Below are positions 17,115-24,392 of a stretch of DNA of 64,000 bases, piece after piece. The stretch is taken from NCBI RefSeq assembly GCF_036895565.1, contig NZ_CP145904.1, positions 3,100,001 to 3,164,000 on the forward strand, given 5' to 3'. The notes beneath the pieces are model-generated. The model made no database searches, was not told the DNA's origin, and saw only the letters and a list, made by a program, of their open reading frames with translations. The stretch's first letter is position 1. The number at the start of each line of letters is the position of its first letter. This stretch comes from Flavobacterium sp. KS-LB2. Lineage in GTDB: Bacteria > Bacteroidota > Bacteroidia > Flavobacteriales > Flavobacteriaceae. A program made the position numbers and the translations under genes.

Positions 17115-18305
17115 TTACACAAACATTTGCTGTAACAACCCTTTTTTATATTCTTGGGTGTCTTGTATTTGATTGGATACTAACTCTATTTTTTCATCAA
17201 TTGCCGAAAGGAAATTAGCGATTTTGGTTTGTTCTTCAATTGATGGTAATAAAATATCTAAATTTCTTATTATACCTAATGATAGAAACTTTTGTGTTCC
17301 ACCAACATTCTCTTTTTTGAATTGGTTTAGAATTAAACTCGAATTTAAAAAGTGTATTAAAAAACTGTTCTTTAAAACTTGCTTTTCTTTTATTAATGCA
17401 ACATTTTTAATAGCAAATTCATCAGATTTTAATAATACAGGATTTCCAATTGTACCAATCATTCCAAAAATAATATCACCAATATCTACTTTAGACCTTT
17501 TGTTAATTTTATCAAAGTCTATTTGACTAATAAATTCTACATTATTGAAATCAAGTTTTCCATTTGAATTTAGATTTTTTGAAGTAATTAGGGGATATCC
17601 ATTGTCTACATATTTTGGGCTATCGTGAGTACCATCTCTGACATCACTAACATTACCTAAAACAACATTCTCCCACTCCCCAAAATCCTCTCCATTATCA
17701 TCTTTAAACCTGATTTCTTGATTGAAGATTTTTTGCATGATGCCTTTTTTGTATTCTTCTAAAAGGGCGCGTTTTTCTTTTAAAAGGTTTAGTTTTTCAT
17801 CTACTGATGAAAGGAAATTGGCGATGCGGGTTTGTTCATTATTTTCGGGAAAAACGACAAATATATTTGCTAAATCTGTTGAATTTATTGACGGATAATT
17901 TGAACCAGTACATTTCTCAATTACTTTATCAACAAATTTTTGATTGTGTAAATATTGAAAAAGAAATTTGGAACTTGCATTTGCTCTTAATTGAGCATAT
18001 CCTGTTGATGCTACATAATCTCCATCTTTATCAAAATATAAGTTGTTTTTTTGATATGGCCTAACCATTTGAAATAAAACATCTTCTTTTGCTAAAAGTC
18101 GTTGAGCTCTGCTAGGCGCATCATCAAGTAATATTTCATTTTCTTTAGATAACAAGCCATCATTAACACTCTCTAAATCTATGTAAATAAATTTTGTAGG
18201 TAGTTTTTTATTTGATGGATTGACTTGACAAGTTTCCTTAAATAATTTTCTATACCAATTTCCATCAAACTCAGGAAACCTTAATTTTGGTTGTAACGTT
18301 TCCAT
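17115..18305 (-). CDS. hsdS: Type I R-M specificity subunit
   Basis: The 396-residue DNA-recognition subunit. It has the usual two-repeat layout: target recognition domain 1 (about residues 15-150), a conserved helical spacer (NEQTRIANFLSSVDEKLNLLKEKRALLEEYKKGIMQKIF), target recognition domain 2 (about 205-350) and a second helical region (EEQTKIANFLSAIDEKIELV, EYKKGLLQQMF). The two half-sites of the target would be read by the two TRDs; the target itself cannot be predicted by eye. It begins one base after the hsdM stop codon region, so it is translationally linked to hsdM. TRD sequences in such islands often differ between strains. Confidence 0.95.
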   Translation of the reverse strand: METLQPKLRFPEFDGNWYRKLFKETCQVNPSNKKLPTKFIYIDLESVNDGLLSKENEILLDDAPSRAQRLLAKEDVLFQMVRPYQKNNLYFDKDGDYVASTGYAQLRANASSKFLFQYLHNQKFVDKVIEKCTGSNYPSINSTDLANIFVVFPENNEQTRIANFLSSVDEKLNLLKEKRALLEEYKKGIMQKIFNQEIRFKDDNGEDFGEWENVVLGNVSDVRDGTHDSPKYVDNGYPLITSKNLNSNGKLDFNNVEFISQIDFDKINKRSKVDIGDIIFGMIGTIGNPVLLKSDEFAIKNVALIKEKQVLKNSFLIHFLNSSLILNQFKKENVGGTQKFLSLGIIRNLDILLPSIEEQTKIANFLSAIDEKIELVSNQIQDTQEYKKGLLQQMFV

Positions 18306-18306
18306 A

Positions 18307-19899
18307 CTAAAAAGGAGTTTTAATATTTAACTCTGCACAAAATGATGCAATTGTATTTTCAACTGCTGCCATTTTATTGTCGACTGCTTGTAATTTATCA
18401 GCAATGGCGTTAATATCTATACTTTCTGCTTCCTCAAACGTATTTACGTAGCGAGGAATATTTAAATTATAATCGTTGGCTTTTACTTCTTCGAGCGTTG
18501 CCACGTTAGAGTATTTGTCTATTATAGTCCTATTTTGGTAGGTTTCAATAATTTTATCAATATCGAATTCACGTAATACATTTTGATTTTTTACTTTTTC
18601 AAAATCGTTACTGGCATCAATAAACAATATGTTTTCGGGCGTTTCTTTGCATTTCTTTAAAACCAAAATACAGGTTGGAATACTCGTGCCATAAAACAAG
18701 TTAGACGGCAAACCAATAATGGCATCAATGTAGTTGCAATCTTCAATTAAATATTTCCTGATATGTCCTTCGGCAGCACCTCGGAACAATACGCCATGCG
18801 GCGCAATACACGCCATAATACCACTATCGTCTAACTGATGCACCATGTGTTGGATAAAAGCAAAATCAGCTTTGGTTCCTGGTGCCAGTCTGCCGTATTG
18901 CGAGAATCGCTCGTCATTGGTAAAAATAGGATTTGCAGACCACTTTGCCGAGAAAGGAGGATTAGCTACAATGGCATCAAACTTAAAATCTAAGTGTTGT
19001 GGTTTTTCGAGCGTGTCTTCGTTTTTAATATCGAACTTATGATAATTGACATCGTGTAAAATCATGTTCATTCGCGCTAAGTTGTAAGTCGTACGGTTTT
19101 GTTCTTGTCCGTAAAAATGCCCTACTTCTTCTACTTCACGCGCTACACGAAGCAACAGCGATCCGCTACCACATGTTGGGTCATAAACTGATTTTAACTT
19201 GCTTTTGCGAGTAGTCACAATTTTCGCCAAGATACTCGATACTTGTTGCGGCGTGTAAAACTCACCTGCTTTTTGTCCGGCACCTTCTGCAAATTTTGCA
19301 ATCAAATACTCATACGCATCACCCAAAACATCACCTTCGGTATTATCAAGATCAAAATCAATTTCGTCAAGGGCCGTAAGTATTTTTACAATGACATCGT
19401 TACGGTCTTTAGTCGTACGACCAATTTTAGTAGAGTTTAAATCAATATCATAGAATAAGTTGTCAAAATCGTCTTGACTCTCAGAACCCATGGTACTTTT
19501 TTCGATAGAATTCAATACATTGGCTAAGTCCTCTAGAATAAAAGTGCTTTGAATTTGCTCTTCATCATCTTGATTAATAACCTTTGCATTTCCTTTTTTG
19601 GCTATGTTTGAAAACAGCTCCGAAGGTTTCAGAAAATAACCTAAGGCATCGACAGTGGCTTCTTTTAACGCTTCTAAAATTTCTTTTCCATCAGTACTGT
19701 TTTCCTCTATTTCACTAAATCGAATTCCATCCGTTTTCAGAAACTCATTTGCTTTTTTTTCTAATTTTTCCGAAAGGTATTTGTAAAAAATAAAACCTAG
19801 TATGTAATCTTGAAATTGATTGGCTGATATTTTACCTCTTAGGATATTGGCAATCGCCCATAATTGGGTTTCTAAGAGTTTCTTTTGTTCGTCTGACAT
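18307..19899 (-). CDS. hsdM: Type I R-M N6-adenine methyltransferase subunit
   Basis: The 530-residue modification subunit. A helical N-terminal domain (residues 1-150, with FYKYLSEKLEKKANEFL) is followed by the class gamma methyltransferase fold: the SAM-binding motif DPTCGSGSLLLR near 243, the catalytic motif IV NPPFSAKW near 312, and further motifs around LIEDCNYIDAIIGLPSNLFYGTSIPTC. With HsdS it methylates adenine in the recognition site and, with HsdR, it forms the restriction complex. First gene of the operon hsdM-hsdS-DUF1737, with further genes downstream. A promoter-like pair and a CAAGTttgACTTG dyad lie upstream. Confidence 0.96.
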   Translation of the reverse strand: MSDEQKKLLETQLWAIANILRGKISANQFQDYILGFIFYKYLSEKLEKKANEFLKTDGIRFSEIEENSTDGKEILEALKEATVDALGYFLKPSELFSNIAKKGNAKVINQDDEEQIQSTFILEDLANVLNSIEKSTMGSESQDDFDNLFYDIDLNSTKIGRTTKDRNDVIVKILTALDEIDFDLDNTEGDVLGDAYEYLIAKFAEGAGQKAGEFYTPQQVSSILAKIVTTRKSKLKSVYDPTCGSGSLLLRVAREVEEVGHFYGQEQNRTTYNLARMNMILHDVNYHKFDIKNEDTLEKPQHLDFKFDAIVANPPFSAKWSANPIFTNDERFSQYGRLAPGTKADFAFIQHMVHQLDDSGIMACIAPHGVLFRGAAEGHIRKYLIEDCNYIDAIIGLPSNLFYGTSIPTCILVLKKCKETPENILFIDASNDFEKVKNQNVLREFDIDKIIETYQNRTIIDKYSNVATLEEVKANDYNLNIPRYVNTFEEAESIDINAIADKLQAVDNKMAAVENTIASFCAELNIKTPF

Positions 19900-19922
19900 T
19901 ATTGATTTTTTGTTTAAAGGTC

Positions 19923-19963
19923 TAAATGTAGGATTTTAAATTATTTATTTCAAGTCAAACTTG
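19923..19963 (-). promoter_or_regulatory. Putative hsdM promoter with dyad operator
   Basis: On the minus strand, TACATTTA (19923-19930) resembles the -7 box and a TTG 20 bases further upstream resembles the -33 box. That TTG lies inside the 13-base dyad CAAGTCAAACTTG (19951-19963), which could bind a repressor. Confidence 0.45.
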
Positions 19964-20179
19964 ATTGTTTAGTTTTTGTGGGACCAAGGATTTATCAATA
20001 TTGGTACTTATTCAAAAAGAAGGTATGAATGTAATCATGTCATTTTAAGAGTCATCTTTCACTTCTTCATTTTTATTAGGTCAAAAAAGTAAAAATGGTA
20101 AAAGAATTTACATGAATGCGACTATACCGTAACCAAATCTTCATAGAAAGAAAACAAAATAAAAATGATTTTTCTATAC

Positions 20180-20200
20180 GGTTGGGCAATGGTTGGGCAG
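20180..20200 (+). repeat. Tandem repeat, putative integrase arm-type sites (right)
   Basis: Two adjacent copies of GGTTGGGCA(A/G), same orientation as the pair at 4327-4348, 45 bases inside the right attachment site. Confidence 0.6.
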
Positions 20201-20212
20201 GTTTTAAAATAA

Positions 20213-20243
20213 AAAACCCTAACTATCTAATAGTTAGGGTTTA
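20213..20243 (-). terminator. Hairpin terminator of tRNA-Leu, inside the element
   Basis: AACCCTAACTA / TAGTTAGGGTT stem with a TCTAA loop. On the minus strand it is followed by a T run, so it ends the tRNA-Leu transcript. The element thus supplies a replacement terminator for the tRNA it inserted into. Confidence 0.8.
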
Positions 20244-20244
20244 A

Positions 20245-20275
20245 GTGCGGATAATAGGACTCGAACCTACACGCC
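20245..20275. repeat. attR: 31-bp repeat, 3' end of tRNA-Leu
   Basis: Perfect direct repeat of 4150-4180. It lies within the intact tRNA-Leu, covering the T-arm and the acceptor 3' strand. Confidence 0.93.
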
Positions 20276-20327
20276 TTGCGGCACCAGATCCTAAGTCTGG
20301 CATGTCTACCAATTTCACCATATCCGC
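20246..20327 (-). tRNA. tRNA-Leu (UAG)
   Basis: An 82-nt class II tRNA. The acceptor stem GCGGATA pairs with TATCCGC and the discriminator base is A. The anticodon stem CCAGA/TCTGG encloses the loop CTTAGGA, giving anticodon UAG. A long variable arm (TGCCGCAAGGCG) is as expected for leucine. CCA is not encoded. It is the integration target of the element, whose insertion left the gene intact. Confidence 0.96.
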
Positions 20328-20340
20328 GCAATTGTGGGTG

Positions 20341-20348
20341 CAAAGATA
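20341..20348 (-). promoter_or_regulatory. tRNA-Leu promoter -7 box
   Basis: TATCTTTG on the minus strand, 14 bases from the tRNA 5' end, with a TTTTG about 19 bases upstream as a possible -33 box. Confidence 0.6.
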
Positions 20349-20405
20349 CACTTAACTTCCAATTTTCAAAACAATTTTGATAAAAATTATTCATACTCTT
20401 TTTTG

Positions 20406-20413
20406 TACTTTTG
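20406..20413 (+). promoter_or_regulatory. Promoter -7 box of the M20 dipeptidase gene
   Basis: TACTTTTG matches TAnnTTTG. It lies 22 bases before the start codon. The nearest TTTTG upstream is 26 bases away, which is a slightly long spacer. Confidence 0.5.
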
Positions 20414-20435
20414 AAATATAAACAAAATTCAAATA

Positions 20436-21824
20436 ATGGAAAATATTAAAGCATACGTTCAAGAACACAAAGACCGCTTTATCAACGAGTTAATCGAATT
20501 ATTAAAAATCCCATCCGTAAGTGCCGACACCGCATACTCTCACGATGTTTTTGAAACAGCTGATGCCGTAAAAGCCAGTTTAGAAAAAGCAGGCTGCGAT
20601 TTTGTTGAAATTTGTGATACTCCAGGTTATCCAATCGTATATGGTGAAAAAATCATTGATCCTAACTTGCCTACTGTTTTAGTGTACGGACATTATGATG
20701 TACAACCGCCAGACCCAATGGAATTATGGACTTCTCCACCTTTTGAACCCGTAATCAAGAAAACAGAAATTCATCCCGAAGGCGCTATTTTTGCCCGTGG
20801 ATCTTGTGATGACAAAGGCCAAATGTACATGCACGTAAAAGCATTAGAATATATGGTGCAATCCAATACTTTGCCTTGCAACGTGAAATTCATGATTGAA
20901 GGCGAAGAGGAAATTGGTTCTAAAAGTTTGAGTTGGTTTGTAGAACGCAATCAGGAAAAACTAAAAAATGATGTGATTTTAATTTCGGATACCGGAATGA
21001 TTTCTAATCAGCAACCGTCAATCACAACCGGATTACGTGGGTTGAGTTATGTAGAAGTAGAAGTTACGGGACCAAACCGTGATTTGCATTCTGGATTGTA
21101 CGGAGGAGCTGTTGCCAATCCTATCAATGTGTTGTCTAAAATGATTGCTTCGCTTCATGATGAAAACAACCACATTACCATTCCCGGTTTCTATGATAAT
21201 GTAGCAGAATTATCCCTAGAAGAAAGAGCTGAAATGGCCAAAGCACCTTTCAATTTAGACAATTACAAAAAAGCATTGGACCTTAATGATGTTTATGGCG
21301 AAAAAGGTTATGTAACTAACGAACGTAACTCCATTCGACCAACACTAGATGTCAACGGAATTTGGGGTGGTTACACCGGAGAAGGTGCTAAAACCGTTAT
21401 TGCCAGCAAAGCTTTCGCTAAAATCTCGATGCGTTTGGTTCCAAATCAAGATTGGGAGGAAATCACCGAACTTTTCACAAAACACTTCACAAGCCTTGCT
21501 CCTGCTGGCGTTACCGTAAAAGTAAAACCGCATCATGGCGGACAAGGTTACGTAACCCCAATAGACAGTATTGGCTACAAAGCCGCAAATATGGCATACA
21601 CCGAAACCTTTGGCGTTCCCGCAATTCCGGTGCGTTCAGGAGGAAGTATTCCTATCGTAGCGTTATTCGAAAAAGAACTGAAAAGCAAGACTATTCTAAT
21701 GGGATTTGGTCTGGACAGCGATGCCATTCACTCGCCAAACGAACATTTCGGGATCTTCAATTACCTAAAAGGAATTGAAACTATCCCGTTGTTTTATAAA
21801 TATTTTGTGGAGTTATCAAAATAA
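20436..21824 (+). CDS. M20 family dipeptidase
   Basis: A 462-residue cytoplasmic zinc peptidase of the M20/M25/M40 family, close in layout to carnosinase-type/cytosolic nonspecific dipeptidases. Metal-binding motifs are visible: VYGHYDVQPPDP near residue 90 (His and Asp ligands), the bridging Asp in FARGSCDDKGQ near 125, the catalytic GEEEIGS near 155, a ligand Asp in ISDTGM near 185, and a C-terminal H in LDSDAIHSPNEHFG near 435. A dimerisation lid domain lies between about 205 and 370. It acts in intracellular peptide turnover. It is a single-gene unit with its own promoter and a hairpin terminator. Confidence 0.93.
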   Translation: MENIKAYVQEHKDRFINELIELLKIPSVSADTAYSHDVFETADAVKASLEKAGCDFVEICDTPGYPIVYGEKIIDPNLPTVLVYGHYDVQPPDPMELWTSPPFEPVIKKTEIHPEGAIFARGSCDDKGQMYMHVKALEYMVQSNTLPCNVKFMIEGEEEIGSKSLSWFVERNQEKLKNDVILISDTGMISNQQPSITTGLRGLSYVEVEVTGPNRDLHSGLYGGAVANPINVLSKMIASLHDENNHITIPGFYDNVAELSLEERAEMAKAPFNLDNYKKALDLNDVYGEKGYVTNERNSIRPTLDVNGIWGGYTGEGAKTVIASKAFAKISMRLVPNQDWEEITELFTKHFTSLAPAGVTVKVKPHHGGQGYVTPIDSIGYKAANMAYTETFGVPAIPVRSGGSIPIVALFEKELKSKTILMGFGLDSDAIHSPNEHFGIFNYLKGIETIPLFYKYFVELSK

Positions 21825-21845
21825 ATTCCTTTCATTAAATACTAT

Positions 21846-21875
21846 ATCCGCTCTAAACAGGGCGGATTTTTTTTG
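21846..21875 (+). terminator. Hairpin terminator after the dipeptidase gene
   Basis: ATCCGC / GCGGAT stem followed by a T run at 21868-21874. Confidence 0.75.
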
Positions 21876-21965
21876 GGCGTTCCCCGCCGAAAATAGCGGG
21901 TCAGGCTGTCCGTTCTCAATCTTTTTATTTTTTAAAACAAAAAAATAAAAAGGATTTCCACTCCC
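21876..21965 (-). repeat. REP-like palindromic element, copy 1
   Basis: Read on the minus strand it is GGATGGGAGTGGAAATCC, then a CTTTTTATTTTTT hairpin, then GATTGAGAACGGACAGCC and TGACCCGC. The same frame, conserved ends around a variable hairpin, recurs at 26770-26870 and 37880-37960. Confidence 0.55.
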
Positions 21966-22012
21966 ATCCTTAACGCAAACCGCTGACTACCAAAATATTT
22001 TTCTCTAAAAAC

Positions 22013-22066
22013 TTGTTTATTTGATTTTATATTCTACATTTGTAGAGCAATGTTTTAATCTGTAGA
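22013..22066 (+). promoter_or_regulatory. BlaI-operon promoter with BlaI-type operator
   Basis: TTG at 22013-22015 and TACATTTG at 22035-22042 are 19 bases apart, a textbook Bacteroidota promoter. The -7 box lies inside the dyad TCTACATTTGTAGA (22033-22046), the TACA/TGTA type bound by BlaI/MecI repressors. A second half-site, TCTGTAGA, is at 22059-22066, just before the start codon. The operon would be repressed by its own BlaI homologue. Confidence 0.65.
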
Positions 22067-22067
22067 A

Positions 22068-22493
22068 ATGAAAAATCAAAACCAGTATTCAATCATCATC
22101 ATTCTTTTGTGCATAAGCCTCACTAGCTGCAAAATTAATCAAACCAAAAACGGATTAAAAACTGGCAAATGGATCCAAACGGAAAAATTCATGAATATCG
22201 AATCCAGCGCAACAGGAAGATACAAAAAAGGAGAAAAAATTGGAACTTGGAAAGAGTATATCAGCGATCGATTAACTACAAAAGAAAAGTATAAAAAAAA
22301 TAGTTGCCACATCATCAAATATCACAATACAGGAAAAATTCAACAAATAGGCGCTTCTAATAAAGCAATTATAAATTCAAAAATAGAATGGCTGCCCACA
22401 GGAGAATGGACATTTTATGACTCCGAAGGAGTTTTACTGGGAACCAAAATTTATGAAAAAGGATTACCCATTCAAGAAATTTACACCAAATAA
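22068..22493 (+). CDS. Small MORN-like lipoprotein, first gene of the BlaI operon
   Basis: A 141-residue lipoprotein (signal MKNQNQYSIIIILLCISLTSC, Cys about 21). The mature part contains short repeats of the type NGLKTGKWIQ, KKGEKIGTWKEY and LPTGEWTFYDSEG, which match the MORN-like/YwqK-type beta-hairpin repeats. Such repeats form small beta sheets and often mediate envelope interactions. It is the first gene after the BlaI-type promoter and is followed nine bases later by the BlaI homologue. Its function in the signalling unit is unknown. Confidence 0.7.
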   Translation: MKNQNQYSIIIILLCISLTSCKINQTKNGLKTGKWIQTEKFMNIESSATGRYKKGEKIGTWKEYISDRLTTKEKYKKNSCHIIKYHNTGKIQQIGASNKAIINSKIEWLPTGEWTFYDSEGVLLGTKIYEKGLPIQEIYTK

Positions 22494-22502
22494 AAAATAA
22501 CT

Positions 22503-22877
22503 ATGCAACAACTAACGAACGCAGAAGAACAAGTAATGGAACACCTTTGGAAACTCGAGAAAGCCTTCATGAAAGACTTACTTGAAGCCTATCCAAAACC
22601 AAAACCCGCAACCACCACGATTGCTACTTTATTGAAAAGAATGATTGACAAGCAATTTGTCGCCTACAACGAATTTGGGAACTCACGGGAATATTATCCT
22701 TTGGTCAAGAAAACCGATTATTTCTCGAAACACGTCAACGGATTGATTAGTAATTTTTTCAACAATTCGGCATCACAATTCGCCTCTTTCTTTACCACCG
22801 AAACTAATTTATCGCAAACGGAACTGGAAGATCTTAAGAAAATAATAGACAGTGAAATTCTAAAAAAGAAAAAATGA
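22503..22877 (+). CDS. BlaI/MecI/CopY family repressor
   Basis: A 124-residue winged-helix repressor. Residues about 5-75 form the winged helix (LTNAEEQVMEHLWKLEKAFM, TTTIATLLKRMIDKQFV), and the C-terminal helices (SASQFASFF to the KKKK tail) give the dimer. It overlaps the next gene by four bases (ATGA), the classic blaI-blaR1 coupling. In this family the membrane M56 protein senses a signal and leads to cleavage of the repressor. The likely target is the dyad upstream of the operon. Its 3' end is duplicated at 24270-24392. Confidence 0.93.
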   Translation: MQQLTNAEEQVMEHLWKLEKAFMKDLLEAYPKPKPATTTIATLLKRMIDKQFVAYNEFGNSREYYPLVKKTDYFSKHVNGLISNFFNNSASQFASFFTTETNLSQTELEDLKKIIDSEILKKKK

Positions 22878-24235
22878 GCGACTTTCTAATCAAATCGACA
22901 ATTACTTTATTCGTGCTACTGGCAGTGTATTATCTCTTTTTGGAAAAAGAAAAAATTCACGTTTTCAATAGGTTTTACTTGTTGTTCAGCCTTGTTTTTT
23001 CAATGGTAATTCCATTTATAACTATTGAAGTCATTCAGGAAATAGCACAACCTACAGTCAATCCGGGAAATATACAGATACTGCAAGGAAGCGCTGTAAT
23101 ACTGGAGGAAACTAACTATCTGGCAATAGGATTATGGAGTTTATATGGTTTAGTAACACTCGTTTTGGCGTTCCGTTTTTTTAGTAATATCAGTAAGATT
23201 TCGTCTAAAATGAAATCAAATACACCAATTGATTATAAGAATGCTAAATTGATTTTGGTTCCCGAAAAAACGTTGCCGCATACTTTCCTGAATGCAATTT
23301 TCATTAACGAAACGGAATACAACAACCGTGAAATTGAAGCTGAATTGTACACACACGAACTCACGCATGTAACCCAAAAACACACTTTGGATATTTTATT
23401 CATTGAACTATTGAAAACCGTTTTTTGGTTCAACCCTATTTTTATTTTTTACAAAAAAGCAATACAACTCAACCACGAATTTCTTGCCGATGAGAATGTA
23501 GTGACCTCCTATAACAACGTTCCGTTCTACCAATCTTTGTTACTCTCAAAGACAAACGCGAACCCAACTTTTTACTTGGCCAGTAATTTGAATTATTTAA
23601 TAACTAAAAAACGATTACTCATGATGACAAAAACCACATCAAACTCAAAATCAATTGCGAAGAAAATCATTTTGATTCCGGTTCTATCCGGACTATTTTT
23701 CCTGTTTTGTTTCAAAACTATTGCTCAAGTAAAAAATACTGCACAAGTTACCACCAAAACTAAACTTACAGCAACCAACGATTCCCGAAAAGATGAATAC
23801 TACGCTGGAGTAAGAGTGGTCATTCACGACCTTGTAAAAAACAAGAAAATTGACACCAAATATGAAGACTTAAGTGAAGAGTACAAGAAAAAAGCTTTTT
23901 TATATGTTCCAACTGCTCTTGAAAAAAAATCACCAACAATTCAAGAATTAGAAGGCTTTAAAAATTCTAAAAAATACGCCATTTGGATTGATGGGGTTCA
24001 CCAAAACAATAAATCGTTAAACAACTTTAAACCGACTGATATTGCTTTTTTTCAAGGAAGTAGCGTTTCAAAAAATGCTAGAAGCAAAAAATTCCCGCAA
24101 GCCTTTCAATATAATTTTTACACACATAATTATTTTGATAAAAATTTAAAAAACTCGCATAAGAAATTCTCCGGAGAGAAAGTAGAAGTTACACTTTCAA
24201 ATAATAAAAATGTCAGACCTATAAGAACCAAATAG
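22874..24235 (+). CDS. M56 (BlaR1-like) sensor peptidase, copy 1
   Basis: A 453-residue membrane protein. Transmembrane segments lie near residues 5-20, 35-55, 92-108 and 265-285. A cytoplasmic/peptidase loop contains the zinc motif HELTHVTQKH (about 161-170) with a downstream NHEFLADE (about 198). This is the M56 metallopeptidase layout of BlaR1. The periplasmic tail after the last TM (residues about 290-453) is Lys-rich, with no recognised sensor domain. It is 4-base-overlapped with the BlaI gene. The first 250 residues are nearly identical to the second copy at 24389, while the tails differ completely. Confidence 0.9.
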   Translation: MSDFLIKSTITLFVLLAVYYLFLEKEKIHVFNRFYLLFSLVFSMVIPFITIEVIQEIAQPTVNPGNIQILQGSAVILEETNYLAIGLWSLYGLVTLVLAFRFFSNISKISSKMKSNTPIDYKNAKLILVPEKTLPHTFLNAIFINETEYNNREIEAELYTHELTHVTQKHTLDILFIELLKTVFWFNPIFIFYKKAIQLNHEFLADENVVTSYNNVPFYQSLLLSKTNANPTFYLASNLNYLITKKRLLMMTKTTSNSKSIAKKIILIPVLSGLFFLFCFKTIAQVKNTAQVTTKTKLTATNDSRKDEYYAGVRVVIHDLVKNKKIDTKYEDLSEEYKKKAFLYVPTALEKKSPTIQELEGFKNSKKYAIWIDGVHQNNKSLNNFKPTDIAFFQGSSVSKNARSKKFPQAFQYNFYTHNYFDKNLKNSHKKFSGEKVEVTLSNNKNVRPIRTK

Positions 24236-24269
24236 TTAAAGAATCAATTGATTTACAAAAGCCAAATTT

Positions 24270-24392
24270 ATGTTTCCTGAATCAGCTTCGCAATTTGCTT
24301 CTTTCTTTACTAAAGAAACGAATTTGTCTCAAACGGAACTGGAAGATCTCAAGAAAATAATCGACAGTGAAATTCTAAAAAAGAAAAAATGA
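24270..24392 (+). pseudogene. Truncated blaI 3' remnant from a tandem duplication
   Basis: The last 38 or so codons match the end of the intact BlaI gene almost exactly (SASQFASFF, TNLSQTELEDLKKIIDSE). They keep the reading frame from a chance ATG at 24270 to a TGA that again overlaps the next start by four bases. No helix-turn-helix is left. It marks the left junction of a duplication that created the second M56 gene. Confidence 0.85.

Larger units (their letters stand above)
4150..20275. mobile_element. Integrative element in tRNA-Leu(UAG), about 16.1 kb
   Basis: The element is bounded by perfect 31-bp direct repeats (4150-4180 and 20245-20275). The right copy is the 3' end of an intact tRNA-Leu; the left copy is an orphan tRNA 3' end. 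A tyrosine integrase sits 230 bases inside the left end, which is the usual layout for tRNA-targeting integrative elements. The content is integrase, HTH/excisionase-like protein, putative Rep protein, a gene-free segment, a HEPN gene, small accessory genes and a type I R-M locus with extra genes. No conjugation apparatus and no phage structural genes are present, so transfer must depend on a helper or on transformation. The endpoints are direct reading; mobility is inference. Confidence 0.93.
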
